Part shown: positions 12,297-25,200 of the stretch, in pieces
Numbering within the stretch: the stretch's first letter is position 1
How the letters are laid out: every line of letters begins with the position of its first letter
From: Baylisascaris procyonis
Taxonomy: Eukaryota; Nematoda; Chromadorea; Rhabditida; Ascarididae
Assembly: GCA_037389465.1 (NCBI GenBank)
Contig: JAZARR010000124.1
Location: 28,991 to 92,990 of the forward strand
Length of the DNA: 64,000 bases
Reading direction: 5' to 3'
Made by a program: the position numbers and the translations under genes
The notes under the pieces: generated by a model
Databases searched by the model: none
The model's input: the letters and a program-made list of their open reading frames with translations, nothing else
Told to the model about the DNA's origin: nothing

Positions 12297-15200
12297 ATAT
12301 ATTCATTGCTATTGCGATAAATTCGAAAATTATAGACGATAAGGTTTTCAGAGATATTCACACATAAAAAAAACCCTGAAAAAGAAGTTTATATAAATAC
12401 CTTGCGTTGACATAAATCGCTTAAGATCACTGCTTCGGTTGTTTTATTCACCGTGGTGGCGATATATTTTGGTACATCCGTTAGAACAAAAAATCGAGAT
12501 TCATTAATAAATCGTGCAATTTTTGCTGTCTGCAAAAAAAACATTTCAACTTTTAGGTGCACCCAAATGATAAAGATATAATTTAGCACACCCCCCCACC
12601 CTTCCCCTCCCCCAACAATCGATACCTACGCCTCATGATTAACGACTCTAAGGAATATTATAAAATGCCACTCAACGTTACTTGAGTGGAGAACTTACTT
12701 CTAGTTGATGAGGTAAAAGATTGCTCCAGCAAGTTGTGCGCATCCAATGGCATCTCAGGAAGTGGCTTCATTTAGGAGGTTCCCATTGAACTATTGTTAC
12801 TTCGATAATATTCGATTTATCTAACTAACTTCGTGTCTGCAAGCATCGTCAGACCTTCTTGACAGACAAATATCATGAAAATCTACAAAAGACTTTTTTG
12901 GAGGGGGGGGGGAGGAATCTACAAGGGACATCCTTGGCAAAGAAATCTACAACCTGTTTTTATGGATTCCCCTAAATTGGCAATGAGTTCCGAATTCTCA
13001 GATTCACAATTACAGGCTTTTCAACAAAAAAAAAAATCTCAGCAATGTTAGGTTGCATGTATGTTTTAATCATATTTAGAATAGAAATATTACAAACAAC
13101 AAATAAATGAAGCGATAAAATCAAAACGCTCACTTGATAAAGAGTACGTAATTCGTTTGTTGCTATAAATGGGGCGCAAATGTCTGAATGGATAACATTT
13201 TGTGTTATATCGCACGATCGTGGTACCACTGTGACATAAAATAGTGTCAGATAGCGATGCTCTGAATAAGCTGATCGTTGGAATTCATCATCGCCGAATA
13301 TCATCTTTATAATCTGCAAACGATATGAGTGCGCGATAATAGTTCATCGATGGTTTTTAAAATTTACTGTATTTCTTCTTAATATGGAAACTGTACAGTA
13401 TTGTACCTTACTGTACTACAATATGTGGCATACTGTATGGCATATGGTATATGGTAAAAAAATATATAAGTATATCATGAGGGCACAAAAAGACGGAGTA
13501 AACGCCAACTTCTGTAGGAGTTTGCTAAACAGAATGATGAGTACAACTCAATGATACATGAAAAAATTTTCTTGAACTCCAGTGTCAACATTCTACACTT
13601 TTATTCTAAAATGTAAAATACGCTAAAATTTAATATCGCCCGAGTAAACCAGTAATTACTGCTACATTTTTGACGTTCCCTTATAATATTTCAGGTAACG
13701 AATATAAGGCAGATAACGAATTCATCAGACACACGCAGACAGACAACCAGACAGACACATATACATACAAATATAGAGATGTGATTACGATGTAACACGT
13801 TTTAGCTAATACATGAAGTATTATTGTAATCTAATTCGTATTAGAACAACATGAAATGAATCAAAAAAAATCAATACAGTGTTCAGTTCGGTGGCTGAGA
13901 GAAGTTCGTTGTGTACACGATGTGTGTGAAAAAGTGTTTCGAGTGAGTGTAGAAATGCACTTTTCTTCTCCTTCAAATGTGATTCCAATTGCATCAGTAC
14001 GTTCAACCTGAGATATCAATCATTATATGGGAACTTCACATAGACTATTTTCCCTCATAGATCCTCAACTTTTACTATATATGCCTTTCCCCTCAGCAAT
14101 TTCATTTTATACCACAATAGTCGACTTATTTTAGCGATGTTTAATGATATCAGGAGGGAAGGGGAGGGTGGGGAGGGGTGGGATAGAGAGGGAAGGGAAG
14201 GAGAAGGAAAGGTGTGGAAAAGAGGCGTCCTTGCTTTGTGTATGCTTTATATATGTATGCGCCTGATGCTTTCAACTCGTCAACTATATCCTAATAATTC
14301 ATGGTATTTAATAATATTACAAAAAAAAGACATAAAAGCAATACATTAAGGCAGTATTTTTTATAAATAAATATAACGCATGAGTGAGATCTAGCGGGAA
14401 GGTGCTATCCGTATTGTTGCTCGTTACCTGGCAAGCAATAAAAAATATTCTTTAATAAGGTGTTGCTTTATTTACCCCAAATAACTACTATTGGATATGG
14501 TGGAGAATGTTTTCAACGCTATTTTATCGACACAGGATGGCTGCAGACCAGCTTAAATTCTAACCTCAATACAACTTTATAACTTTACCTAAGCGTAAGT
14601 GGAAGCGAAATAAAGACACTCTTATTTGCTATGAATGCTCTGTTGATTGAAGAGAATAAACAAAACAAAAACATTATGACCATATAAAAACAACCTAGTT
14701 GTTATAAGAAATAAATACTGTTACTTACCACATCTAACAGTGAGAGCACTCTAGCTGATTGTGTAAACATAGAACGCTGTTTCAAAAACGATCAACGCAT
14801 GATCTAAATAGGAAATGGCCTGGTTCTCACATAATAGAGTATAAAACAAATTGTGCTCATTTTCAGCCCTAACTTATATCACAAACAGTTTCGTTTATTG
14901 GAAATCTGCAATAAAGTACTGAAAAAGGTGCTTCTAGAAGCAGCTAGGCTGAGATACTTCAACTACTCGAAAATGGGGACCTAACTGAGCTCGAGCTCTA
15001 GTTCGAGTTCATGAGTTGATGAAAGATAAGAACAAATATCAAATGATAGGGGAACTTAACAAACCTTTGTTCAGCACGCTTCGTGAGCTGTATGAGTCGA
15101 TTCTTATCGCTGGTGGCTTCTTTGAGGGAACGAAGCATTTCCGCTTGTTCTTTGAGTTCATTTTGCACTGCACGAAGATCCAAATCCTGTTTGATATTCC

Positions 15201-18200
15201 ATGCAGCTTGTGCAGCATGCAATGCCAAACTTGCACCAACAAAACGTTTTTGACGATTCGATTCTAAAATATGAATTTTATTTCTAAATATTATTTAAAT
15301 ATTTCCAAATATTATCTAAATAATGTTGAATAATTAGTGCAACTATTCGAAAATATGGGATCTAACTAAGATCGAGCTCTGAGTTCACGGAAATTTCTTA
15401 ACGACAGTTTCCCAACCACTCCAAATTGCGGAATTCCTTTAACCGTTCATATTGGCAAATTTTCGAAGCAGTCAAAATTGTAACCTTAATTTCCATACAA
15501 ACCTTCTTCAAGCATAATAATACTATTTCACTAATTTGTATTTAGGGATTTTTGAGTAAAATAAATGTAAAAAATAATATAAAAAGTAAACACACTTAAT
15601 AATTGCGAGGTGTTCATATAAAGATGCTCCTATGTTGAAGGCTATTAGATGCTAGCTAGGCTGACTTCGAGGCTCACCTGTCTTCAACATAAACACTCAA
15701 GTAGCATCTACATGAAGCACCTTGCTCATTTTTGTGGATAAACCTGGACTCAACAAAAGGTAAGGGAGAAGGATCTAACTGATTCACTGAAAGTGAATGT
15801 AAATTTGGTATTTGTATTTGCAAGGAGTACTAAAGCAACGTTTCTTCTATGCGTATATCAATGCTTGCATTTGTATCTGTTTCTCTAATAGTTTTACTTT
15901 AAGAATTATTAAATCTTAGTTATAAAATTTACTTCATGTATTGTACACTATAAAAAGTAGTCATTTGTGCCATCTATTATGCTCATCCATTATCTTCTAA
16001 AGATTTTTGAATATTTTGGTGATAAAAATTAACATATAATGTTGCATCTGCCGACTTTTATTTTTTTTTATCGTCAGATGAAATAAACAAAAAAATTTCT
16101 TTAAAGATTTGTTCCAGCAATAAATATAAGCAAAGTATGAAAGCATTACCTAGCATATTTATTATTTGATGCTTATTTATGGAATCGGTCGGTCGGACAA
16201 AAAGAAAAAGCACATCAGGCAGGTTCACCTGGCACCTTTCCCCATCTATTTTATAACTTCACAGAGCACTAGAAAGTGTCCCAAAGGAGAGGATGTCAAG
16301 TGGAAAAAAATTGCTGACAGAATACTGAATATTTTATGATATGCATTCATTAATAGAACATACTTATTTGTTTGCCGTTTGATGCATAATCCTCACAAAT
16401 TCGTTGTAATCGGGTGGTGAGTTCATCATTCACACCACGTTCACGCTTCATATATTCCGTCAATAAACCCTATCATTAAACAACGCAATTCAACAACAAT
16501 AAATAAAAAATAGAATTTAAAAAAGTTCTTGGGATTTAAAAAAAAACCATTTTATAAGCAATTATATTTAGGAATTGAGTAAACATCTATACTAGTAGAA
16601 CTTTGTGTTGAGCAGCAATCTTTCATTTATGAAGTACTTTCGAAGAAGTCAAATATTAGAAATACTATCAAAGGTGAGCAGGAAGCACCTTTAATTAAAA
16701 AATACATCCGTAATAAATTTCGTTCACACATTATTGAACAGGTCAATAAAATCACAGTAATCTTATATGCATAAACCAATTATAGATGTGAATTTAATCG
16801 ATTTTTTAACATATTCACTAAAGGTTAGAAATGACTAAAATAACAGCAGCTAATAAAGTTTTTTTTTTTTTTTGAATATTCAACTTAATTTTTTTCAGCG
16901 CTATAATAGAGGATATCGAAAATGTGCAGTGACAAAGTGCATTTAAATAAGATAACACAAATTAAACTTTACAGAGTTTTATGCTTAATACAACCCGTTT
17001 GGCACTAACTGAAATTGTAAACAAGTGACCAATTGACCGGAAAGTGACCAGCAAATTAGAAAGTGAAAAGAAACTATTATAAAGTAGAAAAATAACAAAC
17101 AGCTTCACTAAGAAGAGTGCGAAGATTTTTAGAACCGTTGTAATCACGCCAGCTATCTGCGAAAAGCGGTGTCAATAGTAACTGCACTGGAAGACATCTT
17201 TCCTCACGTTCATTGCTTCTCCATCTTAGAAAAAAAAGCCGTTATAGGAAGTGAATTGCATTTTATACTATTTCATAAAATTTATTTATTCCACTTAAAT
17301 TCCATTGTGTTAGTAAAAAATTTTGAACTCAGGTACTCATGGGGGGAGAGTGGGGAGGGGGAAGGGGAAGAGGAGGTAGAGGGTGAAAAGTGAGGGCGGA
17401 AGAGCTCCATCCAACTTCTATAGAGGATCGTGTAAGGAGTGGAAATGAATACAAACAGTCAAGTGTGGACCCTAATAGTACTACATATAAGTTAATATTT
17501 TCCACCTCTCAGAAATTGCGAATATTTTTTCCCACATTTTTACGAGCTCGACTGTGAAAATGCGCATTTTCTTTGTGAAATCGATTTTATCTGGGATTTT
17601 TAGGGGGAAATTTTCGGGGAATTTCGAATCGATACATAGTGAGAAGTCAAGAGATTTTCACTGATTGCCTGATCTTGTCAGGGTGAACGTTTAAAGAATA
17701 TTTCTATGGGAAATCCGATGGGGTGGCGAGGAAGAAGAGATTAAAAGCTTGGGAAAAATATCCTCGAAGACAGGAATTCATTCTGTCCCAAATTCCAAAA
17801 ATCCTTATCATAAGCAATTCGTGGAAACAATTCCTTAGTTACCTCATTGAAGAGGGGATACAATTTTTATGAAAGTTTTCATGCAACGCTTACGAAAATT
17901 CTCTTACTAAAATATTTGAACAAAGTTTTTTTTTTTTTTAGCCGATCGCTTAATTTTGTGCGAAATTTTGGCCTTATAAGGCAATATTTCTATGGGAAAT
18001 TTAATGAAATGATCATCTAGTCGGAATGCGGAAAAGATTTTTATAATGATAAAACTTTTGAGGAAACTTGAAAATTGTTTTCATTTTTGTGCGCATCAAT
18101 TGAGTCCCAAATTGTTTTGTTCAGGCAACAATTTCAATCGATAGAAACATCTTCTGCATAATTCAATTTCAATAAAATCTAACAAATCATTGGAAAACTC

Positions 18201-18863
18201 ATTTTCTTTTAAACGCAGGATGTCAGAAAGATTTTTTCTTTTTTTTTTTATAAACTTTCGCAAATATTCTTTGACAGGATAATAAAAGAGAATCAGCCTG
18301 ATCTGAAGGTCATAATCTACATTTACAGCGATCTATAAAAGCTGCGCTTCAGCGTGAAACGACTAAGAAATAGCGCCTACTTCCCTAAAAAAGCAAATTT
18401 CCATTACCTCAGGAAAAAATTCACGGACCAGGAAAAAATTTTTTCTCGGTTAATCCCCTTATCTGATTCCCCATAGCAGCAATCTTTGAGCTGCAATATT
18501 GCAGTGAAATTATGCGGCGAAATTCTGACTGCGATCAAAAGTTTTTTGGAAACCGATCAGAAAAATCCTGCAAAACCGCGATGACCTGAAGAAAATCCGG
18601 CTGCATTTTCCAAATCAGCGTCCAAAATTGCATCAAAATGACCCACTATAACTCATCTGCTGTTCAAACTTGTTGTTGATCAATGTAAATTGCTTGCAAG
18701 CCTGATAGCATATTTTTGAGTGAAGGGAATAAGCTAATACAAACACAAGTATTCCAATCTTCTCAGTGATAAGGCCATTCCTTAACCATATTCTTTCGAT
18801 TGGTTCATCGATAGCGAATACTGCCACTGCTGTAAGCAGCAGCAGCAATGAACAACTACGCAT
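9203..18863 (-). CDS. Class I fusion-glycoprotein-like type I membrane protein, 10 exons, 562 aa
   Basis: Exons (minus, 5' to 3'): 18670-18863, 17101-17224, 16364-16469, 15065-15263, 13878-14007, 13134-13313, 12401-12529, 11454-11612, 10389-10502, 9203-9556. All have GT/AG ends, intron phases agree throughout, and the total is 1689 nt with one terminal stop. Predicted layout: Leu-rich signal peptide 1-17; luminal N-terminal part to 144; R-x-K-R furin-type site at 145-148 (15244-15255); directly after it a hydrophobic Ala/Gly-containing stretch 149-165; a long heptad helix to about 240; a Cys-rich middle (about 270-430); a membrane-proximal helix about 452-500; TM 505-526 ending in three Cys; and a 36-aa tail. 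This order and length match class I F/Env proteins (paramyxovirus F, baculovirus F, errantivirus Env). Known precedent: Drosophila Iris, a captured Env. No gag, pol or LTR is seen, and nine introns point to a resident host gene. The start is chosen for its signal peptide and an AG acceptor 11 nt upstream; an in-frame upstream ATG exists. Family assignment is by architecture only. Confidence 0.78.
12075..12299 (+). mobile_element. 3' end of an RTE-like LINE with (AAAT)n tail
   Basis: In one plus frame the sequence reads GRPKTTGASWIREAL...GRWKQMEAI then stop, the typical C-terminal end of an RTE ORF2 (GRPxTRW...). A short 3' UTR follows, with GAATGCTCTATTCATTGAA, then an AAAT microsatellite at 12231-12299, the kind of simple-repeat tail RTE elements carry. 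It sits antisense in an intron of the fusion-like gene. It is 5'-truncated and non-coding now. Confidence 0.72.
14590..14665 (+). mobile_element. Second copy of the same retroelement 3' UTR
   Basis: GGAAGCGAAATAAAGACA, then CTTATTTGCTATGAATGCTC and GTTGATTGAAGAGAATAAAC, closely parallels the 3' UTR at about 12183-12245 (GGAAGCGATATGAAGAGACA, TTTATTCGTAATGAATGCTC). It ends in a degenerate A-rich tail. The element is heavily 5'-truncated and lies in another intron of the fusion-like gene. Confidence 0.65.
14729..14803 (-). other. Possible cassette exon with in-frame stop in intron 4 of the fusion-like gene
   Basis: Has a TTTAG acceptor and a GTAAG donor and is 75 nt long, so inclusion would keep the downstream frame. 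In the incoming phase it holds a TGA right after an A5/T5 homopolymer (14784-14788 on plus). Skipping it gives the intact frame. It may be a regulatory poison exon, a decayed exon, or chance. Confidence 0.25.
17340..17396 (+). repeat. Homopurine G/A tract
   Basis: About 55 nt almost purely G and A on the plus strand, with repeated GGGGAG and GAGG blocks, in the first intron of the fusion-like gene. It is typical of many similar tracts in the window and has no coding role. Confidence 0.7.
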
Positions 18864-18880
18864 ATTACATCGATCTGAAA
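18864..18880 (-). promoter_or_regulatory. Probable spliced-leader acceptor of the fusion-like gene
   Basis: Minus strand reads GATTTCAG, then 11 nt, then the ATG of the signal peptide. With no recognisable coding exon further upstream this fits a trans-splice site. A normal cis acceptor from an untranslated exon is the alternative. Confidence 0.4.
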
Positions 18881-21800
18881 TCACATAATCCGTCATTGTT
18901 AGCAAGATAATCGGTTTGCATAAAAAATTTGCATAAAAATATGCATATACTGAAAGATGTTATAACATCGATGCATAGCAATGGCATAATATCAATTGTA
19001 ATAAGATACACAACGTCAATTACGCTTCTGAATGAATATCCAAGTTGGCCATAGTTGATCGACGTGGCCAATTTGGCCAAATCGAGCTTTGCGATTCACT
19101 GTTTGAGCCCCATATTCAAATGTTGTAACGAATGCGACTTCTTTTGTTTTAATGCAAATTTATTAGGCCAACAGTACTAATAATTCCAATATTATAGTTC
19201 ACATAAGTATCATGTGTAAGAAAGTATAACCAACTAAATATCCTAGAAATCCTGCAATAATCAGCATAAAATATCTTAATAGTCTGTAGTTGCTAGATGT
19301 TTTCAACAAAAAAATTATCCAAAGTAAAGCGAAAACGATTTCCTTGAGAAAAGAAACTATAAACATAATAAAAATTTCATATAATATAGTGTAAATTGGA
19401 GAATATTTAGATCATAAATATATAGACGTTTAGCTGAGAACCGAATTTAGATTATTTAGAAATAAAGTTAATTGAAAATAAAAGAAGAATTCTCGATTCA
19501 TAAAAAAAAAAAACAAGAAAGGCAAAACATTAAAGCGTAACAGATTCAAGTAAATGTCTTTGTAGGGATTCAAATTTGATCTCTTCGACAAACTTCCTTT
19601 AATCCTATAAAGATTTATATAATTTATTTACGTTTCTCAAAGATATCGTTTCGAAAGAATGAGCACTGAGACAAATCTAAATATCTTGCAGGAAGTAAAA
19701 AAAAAAAAGAATTGGATGAGTCATGATATTGGATATGTTGGAAGAAAAAAATTCATTCGCCACAACTAAACTATAAGATCACGAATATTCATCCTTTCCA
19801 ATGTTTAATTATTTTGAACAAAACTATCCCTAGTTCTATTCACTGAAAGGATTTTCCTTTTGTTTAGAATTTTTCATTTTTTGTGAGAAAAGTTTTCACT
19901 TTCGAATATATCTTAAGTCTGGTATAGTATTGCACGAAATTTGTACCGCCAGCATATTACAGGTATAGTACACCAGGTATTTAAAAAGGCGTCACAGGTA
20001 TAGCAGAATACCAACTTTAAGGAAAATTCAAGTATATCAATACATTGAGAATTCTGGTACAATCGCATATTAGAAGCAGTGATAACAATCACTAATGGAC
20101 AGCAAGTCACTGAATCAACACCGTTACTAGTATCTGCACATATAATGAATTGCAATCAACTATGTGAATGTGCACCACATTGATACCGGACCAAATGCGT
20201 TGAATGAGACAGACTGATAAATGAAAACTGAAATGTGACCGGTAGTGCACTAGCCGTTATTATATTGTATTTCATTAACACGGTCAGACATGAGGAATCG
20301 ATCACATTAAAATACCTTACAAAAAATGCCAACATTAGATATAAATCGATCCAAAATAGATGCAACCAGGATTTACGATGGGCACAGCACAAACTACCTC
20401 AGGTATCTCTTCTAAACTGCGGCTATCATATTTTATGCCCGTAGTTTTTCTTGCAAGTTGAACTTGTCGTACAGATGAATGCATAGGGTGCATCACACGT
20501 ATGTGCATAGACATGATGTCGCTTAACCTGCAGAAGGGTGAGTGAGAAGACCCACTAAAGAAGGTGAACAACCGATGTTTGGATCAGACCGAACCGATTC
20601 GATATTGGGATGTCATTTCAACGTGACAGTATGCATCACCTCTTTGGATACTTCGTTAAATTCGACTCGTATCAACGAGTTGGATAGCATCAATAACGCA
20701 TACGAAATTCAATTATAATTTTTATCATTATCATATCAGTTCACTTTTGCATAGGATATTGATTGAATTGGGTTTTTATTTATGCAGTGACAATCGTTCG
20801 AATATTCCATAAAACTTCTCTGATAATTCGATAAATTTAAATTAAAAATCTATACAAATAAAAAGAAACACAAACAATGCCCAAAAAAATTTTGCATTAG
20901 TATGAAAAGCGTGGAAGTGGAATCGTTGTAGCACATAGCCGACTGACCACTATTTCGTAATGAGTTGAAAGCGAGATGAGAATGATGACTCACAAGTCGT
21001 CGCAAAAATCTATAAATAAAAAAGACAATATTTTTGAGATATTAGAGAATTAATAAAATTTCAAATAAATTTTGCACAACTTTTTCAAATTTTATGATGA
21101 GAGATTCGAATATTTTAAAAATACTTTAAAATTATTAAAAATTCGAAATTCTTCTTGCACGATATGCGAATTATGTTGTGCAATGCAGTATTGCATAGAA
21201 GAAACAATAAAACTGCAGCAATAAATGTGCCTATTTCAAAAAATCATTGAAATATATCGATCATAATAATCACTGAATGAGTAATCTATAGTAGTATACT
21301 AAAATAGAAATTTTCTAAGCAATGATGGTTGGACTCCGCTCCACGTAATTTATTCGAATTAAGCGGGATGATTGTCCACTACTTACGAGGAGATCAAAAC
21401 AAATCTTATGACTGTGAGGGATCGAATTAAATTTGTAAATGAAATTACAGAGTCCCCCGTTACTGGTTTTAATCAGATAAATTCTCTGCAAAACTATTCA
21501 CTTCTCTCGACGTTTGTCTGAAGCCACCATGGGAATACGTCTGCAGTAAGGCCTTTGTTATGTGAATATGAATGTAGAGAAGCATAAATGCTGAAAATTA
21601 ATATGTTTAAGAATACTTCGTTATGTGTCATTTAATCAGCATAGAAAAAAAAACATATTGCAGATAAGGAAACTGCAGCATTATGCGAATTAATTTATAT
21701 AAGGTAAAAAGTTGGGAATTATTTGAATAAAGCTGATTGAAGGAAAATGTCTTAGGTTAGTTGTTGAGTTCGCATTTGCTTTACTCAAACATAGAGAGAT

Positions 21801-22200
21801 ACAAGTTGAAAAGTTTTTTTATGAATCAATGAACCTTTGCAATTGCTTTTTGATAGTGTCGATGTTATAGCGCCTAATCCCCCGGCACAGAAGACGAATC
21901 GTTGAACTTAGTATTTTTTTCTCGGATACTTCATGAGTTAATGATGTCATTCAATTAATCACATCTCTACAATCCTTTCTACATCAACGTTTCCATGTTT
22001 TTTACTTATTTTTACAGAAGAAATATGTTAATCATTTCACACCCATCTTTTCATGCCTCATAAATATAAAATTTGCCTTTAATTGTTCTCTTTCCTCCCC
22101 CCCCCCACACTCTTTACTCTCCACCTCCCCTCATTCCCTTCCTTCATATTCCCTCCCCTCCCCCTTCCCCCACATTTTTAGATGCTCTCATCGTTACCAT
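18881..22200. other. Intergenic, no gene recognised
   Basis: Separates the 5' end of the fusion-like gene from the 3' end of the SH2 gene. At 19913-20571 the minus strand has three stacked frames of 78-80 codons in slightly GC-richer sequence, but none shows a known motif or good splice sites. At 22090-22175 there is a long C/T tract. The fusion-like gene's promoter should lie just above 18.9 kb, but no core element stands out. Confidence 0.4.
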
Positions 22201-22238
22201 TAGCAAATATTCTTGAACCAAATAAAGCCTGAAGGATA

Positions 22239-25200
22239 TTAAACAACAAACCTATAATATTTGATAAGTGCCCCAAGTCGCATAAATTCAGGACTTCGAT
22301 CATCACCATACTCCACATGTAATAATACAGCATGAATAATCTTATCGAATCGTTCTTTGATCGGATAATGACTATAAATTTACATATAACATTTTTTTGA
22401 ATTTTTTTTTTTACTCGGTTATCGCATTCGATTTGCATTCAAATAGAGAAAATTCTCATTTTAAAGTAAATAATGAAAGAGAAAAACATTTATTTTATTA
22501 TCTCGATAGTTGAATTCAATTATGAAAGAAAAAAAAGAGAAAATATTTGCGAATATATTTAAAAGAAAATGGAAGAAAATTTTCAAGTGAAATTTTTTGC
22601 AAAACAAAAAAACGAAAAAAATAAATAAAATTCGAAAAAACTTACAAATATTCACCACGACTATTTCTATAAACAATATAAAGTGGTAATTCATTGTTTA
22701 TCGAATCATTCTCATTGAATTCATGATACACCTAAATTAAATATTTCAGCCTAAAATCACTTCACTGATTGGTTTTATATAATCTTTCAACATCAATGAA
22801 CAATCGATCTGATAACCTTTGACCTATATGTATTTGCATTTCCCTTGGGAGTGGGAAACAATTGAATGGTCATTTCATTTCCGTAAACGTTGCTGACTTT
22901 ATAAAAATTTTTATATTCGATCTTATTATATTCGTTATATTATTGCATAATTTCATTTCTACAAAAAAAAAAAAGATTAATTCTATGGCCAATGAATATT
23001 TTTATTTCTATTATTTAAATGTTTCATTCCGTTACGTTTACTATCAATGAAAATCATTCGTATAATTAGAAGCACTCTTTTGGAAAGTCTTTTCTTTCCT
23101 CTTGTAAATCAATTTCTTATACGACAAAGAAAATCAATAATTTGGAGTATTTTTGAGAATTTCAGCAAGAAATTTCACTATATCAATCAAGCGACATAAA
23201 AATTTTTTTCGAAAAGAAAATTCCATATTTTTATATTCATTTTATAAATCAAATTTATCGAATTCTGCATAATTATATAAAATTACATATCTAAAAAATA
23301 GAAAATAGATTGGTGGCTCGTAATAAAAATAAAAAAATGTGCCCGAAATGCTGTATTTCTCCATACGAACATCTCCGAGGTTTTTCTTGTAACAATACCG
23401 ATATAATAACGTTTTAGTGGACAAGTTGACTTCGGATCCACCGAAGATGGACTAAATCTGAAAATAATATTTCCCTTCAGTAGCTGATTTGAAGTCGTCT
23501 TATAAAACTCTCAAATCGTATGTCGATCGCGTTATAAAAAAAGGAAAATTTTTTCCATCAACGATCAATCGATTTCAGATCAATCGAAGTGGGTCAGTGG
23601 GAGTGGGTCAATGGGGAATGGGTCAGTGGAAGTGGGTACAAGTAATCGGATCAATCAAAATATGAAAGCATTATTAAAAAGACTTTTTAATTCCTTTTGG
23701 AAGTAGTTGGTCAGGTGAGCAGGATATAAAAACTCATATTTTTTCCGTCCATATGATATAGTTCCTCACTTACTGCTGAATGAACAGAACGAGAGCCTCA
23801 ATTATTGCAGGCTGACATTTAAGAATTTATACTTAATTGAAAAAGTGGTAAATCATAAAATCAGTTCGAGTAAATCAATCGAACTTAACAACTTTCTTCC
23901 ATGATCATTATCATTCCCTAATGAATTGTGCAAAATTGATTTCGATTAGAAGTTTACAATTTTCTTGAGTGCATTTGAATATTTCAAAGCAAATGAAGCA
24001 TTGAGAAGTATGTGAGATACGTCCATTAAATTCGCTTCATCTGATTGCTATTTCTTGCTTCAGAAAATCATGACTGCCTATAATAGAATGACGAGTTCCG
24101 CCTATCCCTGCGAGATGAGTGCTTAAAGATCGAGATGTGCCACCTTCAAGGGGTGTGGGGAGACCCAAAACTGAATTTTCCTCTTGTGGGAGATTAATGA
24201 TCCACCCGAAGGATAGCTGAGGCTTCACAGAATGATATCACTCTTGCATATATTTGCGTTAAGTAATGTGATAATAAACGGAAATCGTTTCTAAAATAAA
24301 TCACCTTCCTATCTGGGATCACCTTCATATCCCTTATACCTTGATCTGCTTAAACGCTTTCATTTCTCGTTGTAAACCTAGTTTGAGAGGCAAATGTCAT
24401 AATTTACAATGTCTTCATATTATAATGCATCATCGTTCTCTACGAGTGAATATTCTTAGGTAACAATCCTTGCAAGGTGAGCAGAATAAATAAGAATGCG
24501 GAAATTTGCACTTTTCACATACCCTAGTATGAATTCGCTCTTTCCATATTTGCTTTCTTCGATCCCATCGTTCGAATCTTCGGTGGATTTCACCATAGCG
24601 TTTAGCGGTTTATACCTCACTTCAGTGAACCTAAACCGTCAGTATATCATCATAACTCTTTTATATTAGGATACGCATAAGGTTTCTTTCATTCCTCGGG
24701 TTCCATAAAGCTAGTTACTCCAATTAATGAGGCTACAAAACGTGCGCTCAAATCTGCTTCTTCCTCTGCGAAAGCAATGAGTGATCCGGAAAGTACCGGG
24801 GGCTTTGTTGGACGAGATGGCGCAGACGAGGTCCTTTCACACCGTGGGGGGGGGGATGACCGCTCACTCGTTACATCGTGGGGAACTATCTATGGCCATT
24901 ATCAAAGTGCCTACATTTTCTAGTGTGCCCCTGAGTAATTTTCTTCCTTCAAAGGTATGTCAATTTCGATGAGAAGTTGTAAACGACCATTTTGCGATTG
25001 TGTTATCACTGTAAGCATCAAATAGTGCAAAAACCCTTACGATTGGCTGTGCTGTAATCTGCATTTGTTTTCTCTTTCTAACCGACCCTCCGAGAGTGTT
25101 TTCTAAAAATAAAAACAGTTCAATTCTATGCTCGCATAAAAATACGATCGTCTACTTTATAATGTATAGATAGAATCAAAATTGGTCAGAGAGTGCTTCT

